A stretch of 64,000 bases of DNA from Bacteroidaceae bacterium (GCA_017548075.1 JAFYNL010000001.1:1-64000), one strand, 5' to 3'; positions 51,297-59,910 are shown, counted from the first letter of the stretch. Numbers and translations are program-made. The notes: a model not told the origin generated them from the letters alone.

Positions 51297-52721
51297 ATGA
51301 AACAAAATATACGCGAATTCCTTGATGCTGACGAGCGAAAGTCGCTCCTCAGATTACTTACTGCCGGCAGTGTGGACGACGGAAAATCCACGCTCATTGG
51401 TCGTCTGCTCTTCGATAGCAAGAAACTCTACGAGGACCAGTTGCAGGCTCTGGAGCGCGACTCCAAGCGTGTGGGCAATGCCGGTGCAGGACAAATTGAC
51501 TACGCTCTCCTACTCGATGGCTTGAAGGCTGAACGAGAAGAAGGCATCACCATCGATGTGGCTTATCGCTACTTCTCTACGAACCTGCGAAAGTTCATCA
51601 TTGCCGATACTCCGGGGCACGAGCAATACACCCGAAACATGATTACAGGCGGCTCTACTGCCAACCTCGCAATCATCCTCGTGGATGCCCGAACCGGTGT
51701 CATCACACAAACACGGCGCCACACCTTCCTCGTCTCGTTGCTCGGCATCAAACACATCGTTCTTGCCGTCAATAAGATGGACCTCGTGGACTTCTCGGAA
51801 GAGGTGTTCAACGACATCCGGGACGAGTACCTTGCCCTCACCAATCATCTTGGCATAGAGGATGTTACGTGCTTCCCCATCTCGGCTCTCGAAGGCGATA
51901 ATGTGGTGGAAAAGAGCGACAGAACACCTTGGTTCGAGGGTGTTTCCCTGCTCGAGTTCCTTGAAACTGTCCCCATAGACCGCGACAGAAACATGCAGGA
52001 CTTCCGTTTCCCAGTCCAGTACGTTTTGCGTCCCAACCTCGACTTCCGTGGCTTCTGCGGAAAGGTGGCAAGCGGCGTCATACACAAAGGCGACGAGATA
52101 ATGGCTCTGCCCAGTCGCAAAACAAGTCGAGTGAAGAGCATCGTCACTTACGACGGCGAACTGGATTACGCTTTCTGTCCGCAATGCGTTACCATCACTC
52201 TCGAAGACGAGATTGACATCAGCAGAGGCGAAATGCTCGTCAAACCCAACAATCTGCCCTTCATTGGTCGCCACCTTCAGACAAAGCTCGTATGGATGGA
52301 CGAAGAACCAATGGACCGCAGCAAGCAGTTCTTCCTCAAGGCAAACACAAACACAACTAGAGCCACTATCAGTGCAATCGATTACCGTATTGATGTGAAC
52401 ACAATGGAGCACTTGCCTGGAGCCGATTTCAAGCTCAACGAGATAGGTCAGGTGCAGATTACAACGGCAAAGACACTCTTCTTCGATGCTTACAAAAAGA
52501 ACCGCGCAACTGGTGCTTTCGTCCTCATCGACCCCATCACAAACAACACAAGTGCAGTGGGAATGATTGAGAATCCGCTTGCCGAAGAAGACCTTTTGGA
52601 AGAGGATTTGCCAACGCTCGACCTTCCCAAGCTCGGCATCGGACCAGAGCACTACGAAGCCATCGAGAAGGCTGTGAAAGAGCTTAGTAAACAAGGATTG
52701 GAGATTGTAATAAAGAAGTAA
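51297..52721 (+). CDS. cysN: sulfate adenylyltransferase subunit CysN (GTPase)
   Basis: A 474-residue EF-Tu-like GTPase that drives APS synthesis by CysD. G1 is [16 protein letters not shown]3 is [13 protein letters not shown] and G4 is NKMD; beta-barrel domains follow. It has no fused CysC domain, in keeping with the separate cysC upstream. The start is taken at 51297 because it gives [10 protein letters not shown]; the ATG at 51276 lies in the heptad array and would add seven unlikely residues. One nucleotide separates its stop from the sulfotransferase ATG. Confidence 0.96.
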   Translation: MKQNIREFLDADERKSLLRLLTAGSVDDGKSTLIGRLLFDSKKLYEDQLQALERDSKRVGNAGAGQIDYALLLDGLKAEREEGITIDVAYRYFSTNLRKFIIADTPGHEQYTRNMITGGSTANLAIILVDARTGVITQTRRHTFLVSLLGIKHIVLAVNKMDLVDFSEEVFNDIRDEYLALTNHLGIEDVTCFPISALEGDNVVEKSDRTPWFEGVSLLEFLETVPIDRDRNMQDFRFPVQYVLRPNLDFRGFCGKVASGVIHKGDEIMALPSRKTSRVKSIVTYDGELDYAFCPQCVTITLEDEIDISRGEMLVKPNNLPFIGRHLQTKLVWMDEEPMDRSKQFFLKANTNTTRATISAIDYRIDVNTMEHLPGADFKLNEIGQVQITTAKTLFFDAYKKNRATGAFVLIDPITNNTSAVGMIENPLAEEDLLEEDLPTLDLPKLGIGPEHYEAIEKAVKELSKQGLEIVIKK

Positions 52722-52722
52722 A

Positions 52723-53832
52723 ATGGGCCTATTTAAATTCGACGCACTTCCTGTAAACACCCTCGTCGGAGCCGATTGGAAGACATTCAAGAAAATAACC
52801 GAAGGTCAGCATATCGCTAAGGACAAGAAGTCAAGTTACCGACTCACTAAAACCATCTGCCGCATCCTTAGTCCTTTTGTAGCTTTACAAGAACGAAAGT
52901 ATCGTAAGCAATTAGCAGACAAGCCCTTACAGAATGACCCCGTTTTCATCCTTGGTCATTGGAGAAGCGGCACGACTTTCGTCCACAACATCTTCGCTCA
53001 AGACAAACATTTCGGCTACACAACGACCTATCAGACCGTCTTTCCGCACTATATCATGTCGATGCAAGGTCTGTTCAAGCCATGCATGAAAGTATTCATG
53101 CCCAATAAGCGCCCAACAGACAACATGGAATTGGCTCCCGATCTTCCTCAAGAAGAAGAATTCTCGCTTGCCAACATGACACCCTACAATTACTACAACT
53201 TCTGGTTCTTCCCCGAAAGGATGCAGGAGTGGTGCGACCGCTTCCTGACCTTCAAAAATATCAAAGACGACGAGTTGCAGGAGTTCAAGCAGACCTTCGA
53301 AAAGCTTGTAAAGATAAGCCTTTGGAATACTGGCGGCACTCAATACTTGAGCAAGAATCCACCCCACACAGGTCGCATCAAAGCCCTTACGGAACTCTTC
53401 CCAAATGCGAAGTTCGTCTATCTGATGCGCAATCCCTACACTGTCTTCGAGAGCACAAGGTCCTTCTTCCTCAACACCATCAAGCCCCTGGAGTTCCACA
53501 CCATTACAGACGAAGAGATGGAGCAGAACATCCTTCGCAACTACATGGAACTCTATCATGCCTATAAGGAACAGAAGCAAGTTCTACCCGAAGGTGCACT
53601 CTATGAGGTCCGCTTTGAAGACATCGAGCAAGATGCATTGGCCATCACGGAAGACATCTACAAAAAACTCGATATTCCCGGTTGGGAAGAAGCAAAGCCT
53701 GCAATCGAGAAGTACATCCAAAGCAAGAAGGGTTACAAGAAGAATAAGTATCAATATGACCCTCGAACTGTTCAACTCGTGAACGAACATTGGGGCGAAG
53801 TTCTCGACGAATGGGGCTACGAAAGGCTATAA
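52723..53832 (+). CDS. PAPS-dependent sulfotransferase
   Basis: A 369-residue cytosolic sulfotransferase. The 5'-phosphosulfate loop is LGHWRSGTTFVHN (about residues 76-88) and the 3'-phosphate motif lies in LMRNPYTVFESTRSF. It is the last gene of the cysD-cysN operon, 1 nt after cysN, so the PAPS supply and its user are made together. In Bacteroides thetaiotaomicron a sulfotransferase next to the same PAPS genes (BT0416, as I recall) sulfates cholesterol and other steroids. This protein may do likewise, or may sulfate a lipid or glycan of its own envelope. No signal peptide or membrane helix is evident. Confidence 0.9.
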   Translation: MGLFKFDALPVNTLVGADWKTFKKITEGQHIAKDKKSSYRLTKTICRILSPFVALQERKYRKQLADKPLQNDPVFILGHWRSGTTFVHNIFAQDKHFGYTTTYQTVFPHYIMSMQGLFKPCMKVFMPNKRPTDNMELAPDLPQEEEFSLANMTPYNYYNFWFFPERMQEWCDRFLTFKNIKDDELQEFKQTFEKLVKISLWNTGGTQYLSKNPPHTGRIKALTELFPNAKFVYLMRNPYTVFESTRSFFLNTIKPLEFHTITDEEMEQNILRNYMELYHAYKEQKQVLPEGALYEVRFEDIEQDALAITEDIYKKLDIPGWEEAKPAIEKYIQSKKGYKKNKYQYDPRTVQLVNEHWGEVLDEWGYERL

Positions 53833-53897
53833 AACGCACTCAAAACACCTCAGAATTACTTTTTTAGCACAAAAACACAAAATTTTGAATTAGGTTT

Positions 53898-53928
53898 TTT
53901 GAATTTTAAATTATTAGTCTTACCTTTG
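53898..53928 (+). promoter_or_regulatory. promoter of the HU gene
   Basis: TTTG at 53898-53901, a 19-nt spacer and TACCTTTG at 53921-53928, 48 nt before the ATG. Confidence 0.82.
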
Positions 53929-53976
53929 CATCACTTTTCCGAACAAATCGTATAATTACATATAAAACAAACAATT

Positions 53977-54258
53977 ATGACTAAAATTGAACTTGTAAAG
54001 AAAGTCGCCGAAAAGACTGGCATCGACCAGCCCACAGCATTGGCTGCTGTAGAAGGCTTCATCGACTCACTCAAGGAGTCTCTCATTCAGAAGGAAAACG
54101 TGTATATCCGCGGCTGGGGTACTTGGACACTCAAACATCGCGCTAAGAAGACTGCACGCAATATCACCAAGAATACGACTATCGTTATTCCTGCTCACGA
54201 TATTCCTTACTTCAAGCCCTGCAAGGACTTCCAGGATGCAGTGGGTAAGAAGAAATAA
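53977..54258 (+). CDS. HU family DNA-binding protein
   Basis: A 93-residue histone-like protein. It has the HU dimerisation helices (MTKIELVKKVAEKTG, AAVEGFIDSLKESL), the RGWGTWTLKHRAKKTARN saddle and the DNA-wrapping arm with the intercalating Pro in VIPAHDIPYFKP. It bends and compacts DNA. Monocistronic, with a consensus promoter and a terminator right after. Confidence 0.95.
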   Translation: MTKIELVKKVAEKTGIDQPTALAAVEGFIDSLKESLIQKENVYIRGWGTWTLKHRAKKTARNITKNTTIVIPAHDIPYFKPCKDFQDAVGKKK

Positions 54259-54273
54259 TAAACCACACACAAA

Positions 54274-54328
54274 CCTCCCCCATTAAGGGGAGGCTTAATA
54301 AGCTTCCTCAAAACGGGAAGCTTTTTTT
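54274..54328 (+). terminator. double-hairpin terminator after HU
   Basis: First hairpin CCTCCCC (54274-54280) with GGGGAGG (54287-54293); second AAGCTTCC (54300-54307) with GGAAGCTT (54316-54323), followed by a run of seven T. The next ATG is only 15 nt further. Confidence 0.88.
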
Positions 54329-54343
54329 ATATATAATAGAATC

Positions 54344-56659
54344 ATGAAGAAATATATTTTATTCAGTCTGTTGTCGGTTGTCTCTTGTCTGTTGTCCGCA
54401 CAAGGCGTAATAGACTATGTCAATCCCATCATCGGCACAAACGGCATGGGACACACTTTCCCTGGTGCTTGCGTACCATTTGGTATTGTGCAGCTAAGTC
54501 CTGAAACAGATACGATTCCTCACAATGTGGATGGCCGCTATCAAGGCAGAGTCTATGAGTACTGCGCAGGCTATCAACACAAGGACAAGACCATCGTGGG
54601 CTTCTCTCACACTCATCTTTCTGGCACAGGCCACTCTGATTTGGGCGACATTCTCATCATGCCTACAACAGGTAAGATACAAACGAATCCGGGTACAGCA
54701 AATAATCCGGAGGCTGGCTATCGTTCTCGCTTCTCTCACGACACAGAGAAATGCACTCCTGGCTACTACGAGGTGAAGCTCGAGGACTACGACATTCTTG
54801 CTCAATTGACCGCGACACAGAGAGTCGGCGTTCATCAATACACTTTCCCAAAAGAAGAGGCTCAGTTTATTCTCGACCTTGGTCACGGCATCTACAACTA
54901 CGATGGCAAGACGCTTTGGAGCTATCTTCGCGTTGAGAACGATACACTTCTCACGGGCTATCGCATCACAAATGGTTGGGCAAGACAGAACTACACTTAC
55001 TTCGCCATCTCGCTTTCCGAGCCTATTCAGCAGTATGGCTACAAGGACAAGCAAAGGATGAAGTATTCGGGCTTCTGGCGCAAGAACGACATTCATCACA
55101 ACTTCCCAGATATGGCTGGCCGAGAAATGACGGCTTACTTCCAGACAAAGCTTCCTGCAAGCCACAAGTTGACTATCAAGGTTGCACTTTCTGCAGTTAG
55201 TCAGAGTGGTGCTCTTGCCAACCTCAAAGCAGAGGCAGCAGATCTCACTTTTGAGCAAGCCAAGGCAAAAGCCACAGAGCAATGGACGAAGGAACTCACT
55301 GGGCTTGAAATTGAAGGTACAGACGACCAGAAAGCTCTGTTCTACACTTCCCTCTATCACACTATGATTAACCCCTCTGTCTATATGGATGTGGACGGAA
55401 AGTATCGTGGCAACGATATGGAAATTCATCAGGCCGATAGTTTCACAAACTACACCATCTTCTCTCTTTGGGACACTTATCGTGCTGAGCATCCGCTACT
55501 TAACCTCATCAAGCCAAAACAAGGAGCCGATATGGCTGAGAGCATGATTCGCATTCAGCAACAAAGCGCGCTCCACCTCTTGCCCGTTTGGTATCTGATG
55601 GCAAACGAAGGCTGGTGCATGAGCGGCTATCATTCGGTTGCAGTCCTTTCTGATGTCGCCAAAAAACTCGGTATAAAGGACAAGAAAGCTATGCTTGAAG
55701 CAATGAAAGCTACTGCCAACTCCAAGTGGATGGAAGGCCTCACAGATTACATTCAATACGGCTATGTGCCTTATGATAGATGTGGTACGAGTGCAAGCAA
55801 CACACTTGAATATGCTTATGACGACTGGGCAATCTATCAGGCGGCTCTTGATGCAGGCGATAACGAAATGGCTGAGACCTTCAAGAAGCGTGCCCTTAAT
55901 TATAAGAATGTGTTCAATCCCGCTTTAGGCCTCGCTTGTCCGAAGTACAAGGACGGCAGTTGGAAGAAGGATTTCTCTCCTCTTCAGACCTATGGCGAAG
56001 GCTTTATCGAGGGCAATAGTGCCAACTATTCGTTCCATGTTCCACATGATGTGAAGGGTATGATTGCGTGCTTTGGTGGCGACAAGAAGTTCATCGAACG
56101 TCTCGACAATCTCTTTGCTGAGCCTCTCGACAAGAAGTATTACGAGGATAACGAGGACATCGAGGAAGAATGTCTGCTTGGCGGTTACGTTCACGGCAAC
56201 GAGCCCAGCCATCATATTCCTTATCTGTATGCATGGACTTCTCAACCATGGAAGGCTCAGTACTGGCTTCGCGAGATTATGAACCACATGTATGTCAACA
56301 ACATAGATGGTCTTCATGGTAATGACGACTGCGGACAAATGTCGGCTTGGTACATCTTTACGGCAATGGGTTTCTATCCTGTTTGTCCAGGAAGCGACCA
56401 ATATGTGCTTGGAGCACCTTATGTTCCGAGCTGCAAACTCACCCTTCCCAATGGAAAAACCTTCCTCATCAAGGCTCCAGGAGTCAGCGATAAGAAGCGT
56501 TATGTAAAGGAAGTGAAGCTCAACGGAAAGACGTATGACAAACTTTATCTCACGCATTCAGACATCATGAACGGAGGCACGCTCGAATTCGTCATGAGTC
56601 CCACTCCCAACAAAAAGCGTTGCATTACCACAGGCAAGCCCTACTCTCTTAGTGACTAA
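54344..56659 (+). CDS. GH92 alpha-mannosidase (canonical)
   Basis: A 771-residue secreted GH92 exo-alpha-mannosidase with the standard motifs: YVNPIIGTNGMGHTFPG, GFSHTHLSGTGHSDLGD, YVHGNEPSHHIPYLY (general acid E620) and GNDDCGQMSAWY. GH92 enzymes act by inversion with calcium and trim alpha-1,2/1,3-mannosides from N-glycans or fungal mannan. Residues 10-18 of the signal peptide are encoded by four 7-bp repeats (54371-54398, LSVVSCLLS). The start lies 15 nt after the HU terminator with no room for a promoter, so expression may rely on read-through or on a start site within the hairpins. Confidence 0.94.
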   Translation: MKKYILFSLLSVVSCLLSAQGVIDYVNPIIGTNGMGHTFPGACVPFGIVQLSPETDTIPHNVDGRYQGRVYEYCAGYQHKDKTIVGFSHTHLSGTGHSDLGDILIMPTTGKIQTNPGTANNPEAGYRSRFSHDTEKCTPGYYEVKLEDYDILAQLTATQRVGVHQYTFPKEEAQFILDLGHGIYNYDGKTLWSYLRVENDTLLTGYRITNGWARQNYTYFAISLSEPIQQYGYKDKQRMKYSGFWRKNDIHHNFPDMAGREMTAYFQTKLPASHKLTIKVALSAVSQSGALANLKAEAADLTFEQAKAKATEQWTKELTGLEIEGTDDQKALFYTSLYHTMINPSVYMDVDGKYRGNDMEIHQADSFTNYTIFSLWDTYRAEHPLLNLIKPKQGADMAESMIRIQQQSALHLLPVWYLMANEGWCMSGYHSVAVLSDVAKKLGIKDKKAMLEAMKATANSKWMEGLTDYIQYGYVPYDRCGTSASNTLEYAYDDWAIYQAALDAGDNEMAETFKKRALNYKNVFNPALGLACPKYKDGSWKKDFSPLQTYGEGFIEGNSANYSFHVPHDVKGMIACFGGDKKFIERLDNLFAEPLDKKYYEDNEDIEEECLLGGYVHGNEPSHHIPYLYAWTSQPWKAQYWLREIMNHMYVNNIDGLHGNDDCGQMSAWYIFTAMGFYPVCPGSDQYVLGAPYVPSCKLTLPNGKTFLIKAPGVSDKKRYVKEVKLNGKTYDKLYLTHSDIMNGGTLEFVMSPTPNKKRCITTGKPYSLSD
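54371..54398. repeat. heptad array (TTGTCNG type), four units, coding for a signal peptide
   Basis: TTGTCGG, TTGTCTC, TTGTCTG, TTGTCCG in tandem, translated as the hydrophobic core of the GH92 signal peptide. Same family as in the zinc-hook gene and, inverted, before radC. Confidence 0.92.
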
Positions 56660-56727
56660 GTATCAAACATCGGATTAAACCATTTCGTTTCGCGCGTGTC
56701 ATAATTATATATAAAAAGGGTTTGGAC

Positions 56728-58116
56728 ATGAAAAAGAAATGCAATGATGCACACGAGATGAATCGTCGCCAGTTCTTGGAGCGATTAGGCATTGGTTCGG
56801 CCACAGCTATATCGTTGATGGCAGTTGGACCTTTGCAAGTTATTGCTTCGCCTAGCACAGTCAGGAAGGCTCTCGAAGATGATACTTCTGAGGGAGTGAA
56901 GATGACTTACCGCACACAAAACGGTACAGGCGAGAAAATCTCTTTACTTGGCTTCGGCATGATGCGCTTGCCTCGCGAGCAGGAACAGGTTAACGAACTG
57001 GTGGATTACGCTCTGGCTCATGGAGTTAACTACTTTGATACTGCCCCTATGTATGGTGGAGGCAGCAACGAAACAGCCACAGGTATTGCCCTGAGTCGCC
57101 ATCCTCGCAACACTTATTATGTTGCAACAAAGATGTCCAACCAGAACGAAGCACTTTGGGACTTTGAGAAAGCCAAGGAGATGTACGAGAACTCGTTCCG
57201 CAAGTTGCAAGTGGACTACATCGACTATTACCTGTTGCATAGCGTTGGTGGTGGCGGTTTAGACAATCTGAAAGGACGCTTCATCAACAACGGACTCTTG
57301 GATTTCCTCTTGGAAGAGCGTAAAGCTGGTCGCATCCGTCATCTTGGCTTCAGCTATCATGGCGATGTGAAGGTATTCGATTGGTTGCTCGACAACAACG
57401 ACAAATATCATTGGGACTTCGTACAAATCCAGATGAACTACCTCGACTGGAATTATGCACAAAGACGAGGAAGGCGTGGCAGAGGTGATGCAAATGCTGA
57501 ATATCTCTATGACAGACTCGAGAAGTTGGGTATTCAAGCAGTCATTATGGAGCCATTAAGAGGTGGTTCTCTTGCAAATGTGAATGACGATGTTCGTGAG
57601 CAATTGAGTCGTGCCCGTAAGGACGACACACCTGCAAAGTGGGGCTTCCGTTGGGTAGCTTCTCATCCAGATGTTCTGACTACCTTGAGCGGCATGAATC
57701 GTATGGAGCACCTCAAAGAGAACTTGGAAACCTTTTCGCCACTTGACCCGTGTACCACAGTGGATAATGAGCTTTTGGCTCGCATCGCAGATAAAATGGC
57801 AGGTCTTCCAACCATTGGATGCACCACTTGTGCATATTGTATGCCTTGCAAACATGGCGTCGATATTCCTGGCAATTTTGCTTTCTATAACAAGGCTGTC
57901 GTAGAAGGTAGTTTGCCTCTCCCCGATAGTTCTGCACCTGATTTCGAAGAAAAGCGACAGGCTTATGTTGCCGCATATCAAGCTGCAATTCCAAGCAAAG
58001 CAAGAGCAAACAGATGTCAAGACTGCGGAGAATGTCTAAGTAAATGTCCGCAACAACTTCCCATCCCAACGAACTTGAGCAAACTCGTAGAGATGACAAG
58101 AAAGAAACAAGCATAA
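56728..58116 (+). CDS. Tat-signal aldo/keto reductase with two ferredoxin-like cysteine clusters
   Basis: A 462-residue protein. The N-terminus has a twin-arginine-type signal, MNRRQFLERLGIGSATAISL. The aldo/keto reductase barrel (about 60-330) keeps the catalytic set: FDTAPMYGG (Asp, Tyr), VATKMS (Lys) and YYLLHSVGG (His). The C-terminal 100 residues carry CTTCAYCMPC and CQDCGECLSKCP, two iron-sulfur binding patterns. An NADPH-type barrel with Fe-S clusters suggests electron transfer rather than simple aldehyde reduction. The ATG at 56728 is chosen over a TTG two codons earlier. The FMN-binding gene follows after 10 nt. Confidence 0.9.
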   Translation: MKKKCNDAHEMNRRQFLERLGIGSATAISLMAVGPLQVIASPSTVRKALEDDTSEGVKMTYRTQNGTGEKISLLGFGMMRLPREQEQVNELVDYALAHGVNYFDTAPMYGGGSNETATGIALSRHPRNTYYVATKMSNQNEALWDFEKAKEMYENSFRKLQVDYIDYYLLHSVGGGGLDNLKGRFINNGLLDFLLEERKAGRIRHLGFSYHGDVKVFDWLLDNNDKYHWDFVQIQMNYLDWNYAQRRGRRGRGDANAEYLYDRLEKLGIQAVIMEPLRGGSLANVNDDVREQLSRARKDDTPAKWGFRWVASHPDVLTTLSGMNRMEHLKENLETFSPLDPCTTVDNELLARIADKMAGLPTIGCTTCAYCMPCKHGVDIPGNFAFYNKAVVEGSLPLPDSSAPDFEEKRQAYVAAYQAAIPSKARANRCQDCGECLSKCPQQLPIPTNLSKLVEMTRKKQA

Positions 58117-58126
58117 AAGAATCGAA

Positions 58127-58534
58127 ATGAACAAGAATAGAATACTGATTTCGTTTGCTCTCATCGGAGCATTCTTCTTCCTTACAAGTCAAACTACAAA
58201 CGAACCGATACTGACTAAACAGAAAGACATTACCATCATCAACACTACATCCCTTGCCACAGACATAGAAGGATATGTTGCTCAAACACCCGTAAAGGTC
58301 TACATACAAGGCGATAAAGTATTGCGAATCGAGGCTCTCGAGAACGAAGAAACGCCGAAGTACTTCGATATGGTGGTAAAAGGTCTCCTCAAGAAATGGA
58401 ATGGAAAGCCTGTCAAGGTTGCTGAAAAGCAGAAGGTGGACGTTGTTACAGGCGCAACTGTTTCGTCTGAAGCTGTTATAGAAAACGTTCGGCGAGGCAT
58501 CAGCTATTACATCTACGCTAATAAAAAGAAGTAA
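58127..58534 (+). CDS. exported FMN-binding domain protein (covalent flavin site)
   Basis: A 135-residue protein with an N-terminal signal peptide or membrane anchor (RILISFALIGAFFFLTSQ) and a C-terminal FMN_bind domain. The flavinylation motif Dxx(S/T)GA(T/S) reads DVVTGAT, so FMN would be attached to T111 by an ApbE-type transferase (not in the window). Such small domains carry electrons in Rnf, Nqr and extracellular reductases. Placed 10 nt after the Fe-S aldo/keto reductase, it is likely its redox partner in the periplasm; that is inference. Confidence 0.88.
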   Translation: MNKNRILISFALIGAFFFLTSQTTNEPILTKQKDITIINTTSLATDIEGYVAQTPVKVYIQGDKVLRIEALENEETPKYFDMVVKGLLKKWNGKPVKVAEKQKVDVVTGATVSSEAVIENVRRGISYYIYANKKK

Positions 58535-58554
58535 GAAATCACAAACTGCAAAGC

Positions 58555-58590
58555 AAACCCCGAAAGTCCATCAAACGACTCTCGGGGTTT
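58555..58590. terminator. bidirectional hairpin between FMN gene and tRNA-Gly
   Basis: AAACCCCGAAAGTC (58555-58568) pairs with GACTCTCGGGGTTT (58577-58590), 14 bp with one mismatch. Neither side has a strong T tract, so termination is likely but not certain. Confidence 0.6.
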
Positions 58591-58610
58591 ATCATTCTCA
58601 TTCGCAACAG

Positions 58611-58683
58611 AGCGATAGACGGGGCTCGAACCCGCGACCTTTGGCTTGGGAAGCCAAAGCTCTACCAACTGAGCTACTATCGC
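58611..58683 (-). tRNA. tRNA-Gly (anticodon CCC)
   Basis: A 73-nt cloverleaf on the minus strand: acceptor GCGATAG/CTATCGC, D-stem GCTC/GAGC, anticodon stem TTGGC/GCCAA with loop TTCCCAA (anticodon CCC, reads GGG), T-stem GCGGG/CCCGT, T-loop TTCGAGC, discriminator T. CCA is not encoded. Confidence 0.93.
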
Positions 58684-58774
58684 AATTGTATGTTTCTCGC
58701 TACAAAGTTACGAAAAAATAGTTAAAGGATAATAAATAATAAAGGAAAAACATTCATTGTATGCAGAAAAACAC

Positions 58775-58782
58775 TATATTTG
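58775..58782 (+). promoter_or_regulatory. -7 box (TATATTTG) of the rubrerythrin gene
   Basis: TATATTTG lies 54 nt before the ATG. A TTG at 58757-58759 is only 15 nt upstream, shorter than usual. Confidence 0.5.
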
Positions 58783-58836
58783 CATCAAATATAACTCATA
58801 AACATATTAACTTACAAACCTAAAAACTTAACCATT

Positions 58837-59394
58837 ATGAAGAAGAAATTCATTTGCGCCGTTTGTGGATATATCTATGAAGGCGATGCAGCTCCCGAAC
58901 AATGCCCAATCTGTAAGGCTCCTGCCTCTAAGTTTTCTGAACTGAAAGATGATGGAGATGTTACATATGCTACCGTTCACAAGATTGGCGACGGCAAGCC
59001 TGAAGGTGTTTCAGAGGAGATGATTAACGACCTGAGAGCCCACTTCAACGGAGAATGTGGCGAGGTTGGTATGTATCTGGCAATGGCTCGTCAGGCTGAC
59101 CGCGAAGGTTATCCCGAGATTGCTGAGGCTTTCAAGCGTTATGCTTTCGAAGAGGCTGATCATGCAAGCCGCTTCGCAGAGTTGCTTGGCGAGTGTGTTT
59201 GGGACACTAAGACAAATCTTGAAAAGCGCGCAGCTGCTGAGGCTGGTGCTTGCGAGGACAAGTTCCGCATCGCTAAGAATGCTAAGGCTGCAGGCTTTGA
59301 TGCCATTCACGACACGGTTCACGAGATGGCTAAGGACGAAGCCCGTCATGGTGCTGGCTTCGCAGGCTTGCTGAAACGCTACTTCGGCAAGTAA
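58837..59394 (+). CDS. rubrerythrin, rubredoxin-first (reverse) type
   Basis: A 185-residue non-haem iron peroxidase. The N-terminus is a rubredoxin-type FeS4 site (C7, C10, C23, C26 in [11 protein letters not shown] and CPICKAP), followed by a ferritin-like four-helix bundle with di-iron ligands in [20 protein letters not shown] and [10 protein letters not shown]. In classical rubrerythrin the rubredoxin part is last; this is the reversed order found in many anaerobes. It reduces hydrogen peroxide with electrons from NADH via reductases. It converges on the acetyltransferase gene with 3 nt between stops. Confidence 0.94.
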   Translation: MKKKFICAVCGYIYEGDAAPEQCPICKAPASKFSELKDDGDVTYATVHKIGDGKPEGVSEEMINDLRAHFNGECGEVGMYLAMARQADREGYPEIAEAFKRYAFEEADHASRFAELLGECVWDTKTNLEKRAAAEAGACEDKFRIAKNAKAAGFDAIHDTVHEMAKDEARHGAGFAGLLKRYFGK

Positions 59395-59397
59395 ACT

Positions 59398-59910
59398 TTA
59401 GAAAACAAGCTGATAGACAACTACCGACTGCCATCCTTTGGGACTATTCAACCAATCCTGAAGGGTGGCAGTTTCTTTGTAGCCACATTTCTTGAAGAGA
59501 GCCAAAGAAGCCGAATTATCTTGTGGAACAAGGGCATAGAGTTGGTGAATGCCAAGATGAGCAGACACATACTTTGCAAGCAGACGAAGAGCTTCTGTCG
59601 CCAAACCTTTCCTCTGTTGCTCTGGAACCACAACGATTCCTACTTCTGCTCGATGATGAAGAGGGTCGTAATTCTGCAAATCCACAAAACCCACACTCGT
59701 TCCTTCAGCAGTTTCGAGCACCAATCTCAACTGACGGTCATGGAAGAAATCGTTGCTACTCTCGGCTATGTACTGCTTTAGGGCATAGTATGAGAATGGC
59801 ACAGAAGCCTGTCCGCAAGGCCACAACTCGGTATCATTCTCAATGAGATACATCAAGTCGAGGTCCTCAGGCTCAACGGCTCTCAACTTTAGCTTGCTAC
59901 TCTTTAGCAT
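59398..59910 (-). CDS. GNAT family N-acetyltransferase
   Basis: A 170-residue acetyltransferase of the RimJ/RimL/SpeG-like group. It has LKLRAVEPEDLDLMYLIEND at the start, EVGIVVVPEQQRKGLATEAL as the acetyl-CoA loop and FKKCGYKE near the end. The acceptor (protein N-terminus, polyamine or antibiotic) is not evident. An ATG at 59925 would add five residues; the one at 59910 matches the family start better. It overlaps the upstream small membrane-protein gene by 14 nt. Confidence 0.88.
   Translation of the reverse strand: MLKSSKLKLRAVEPEDLDLMYLIENDTELWPCGQASVPFSYYALKQYIAESSNDFFHDRQLRLVLETAEGTSVGFVDLQNYDPLHHRAEVGIVVVPEQQRKGLATEALRLLAKYVSAHLGIHQLYALVPQDNSASLALFKKCGYKETATLQDWLNSPKGWQSVVVYQLVF

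Noticed and set aside
54344..56659. The two GH92 genes plus the GH99-like gene as one polysaccharide utilisation locus
   Set aside because: They lie 50 kb apart in two places, with no SusC/SusD pair or sensor in the window.
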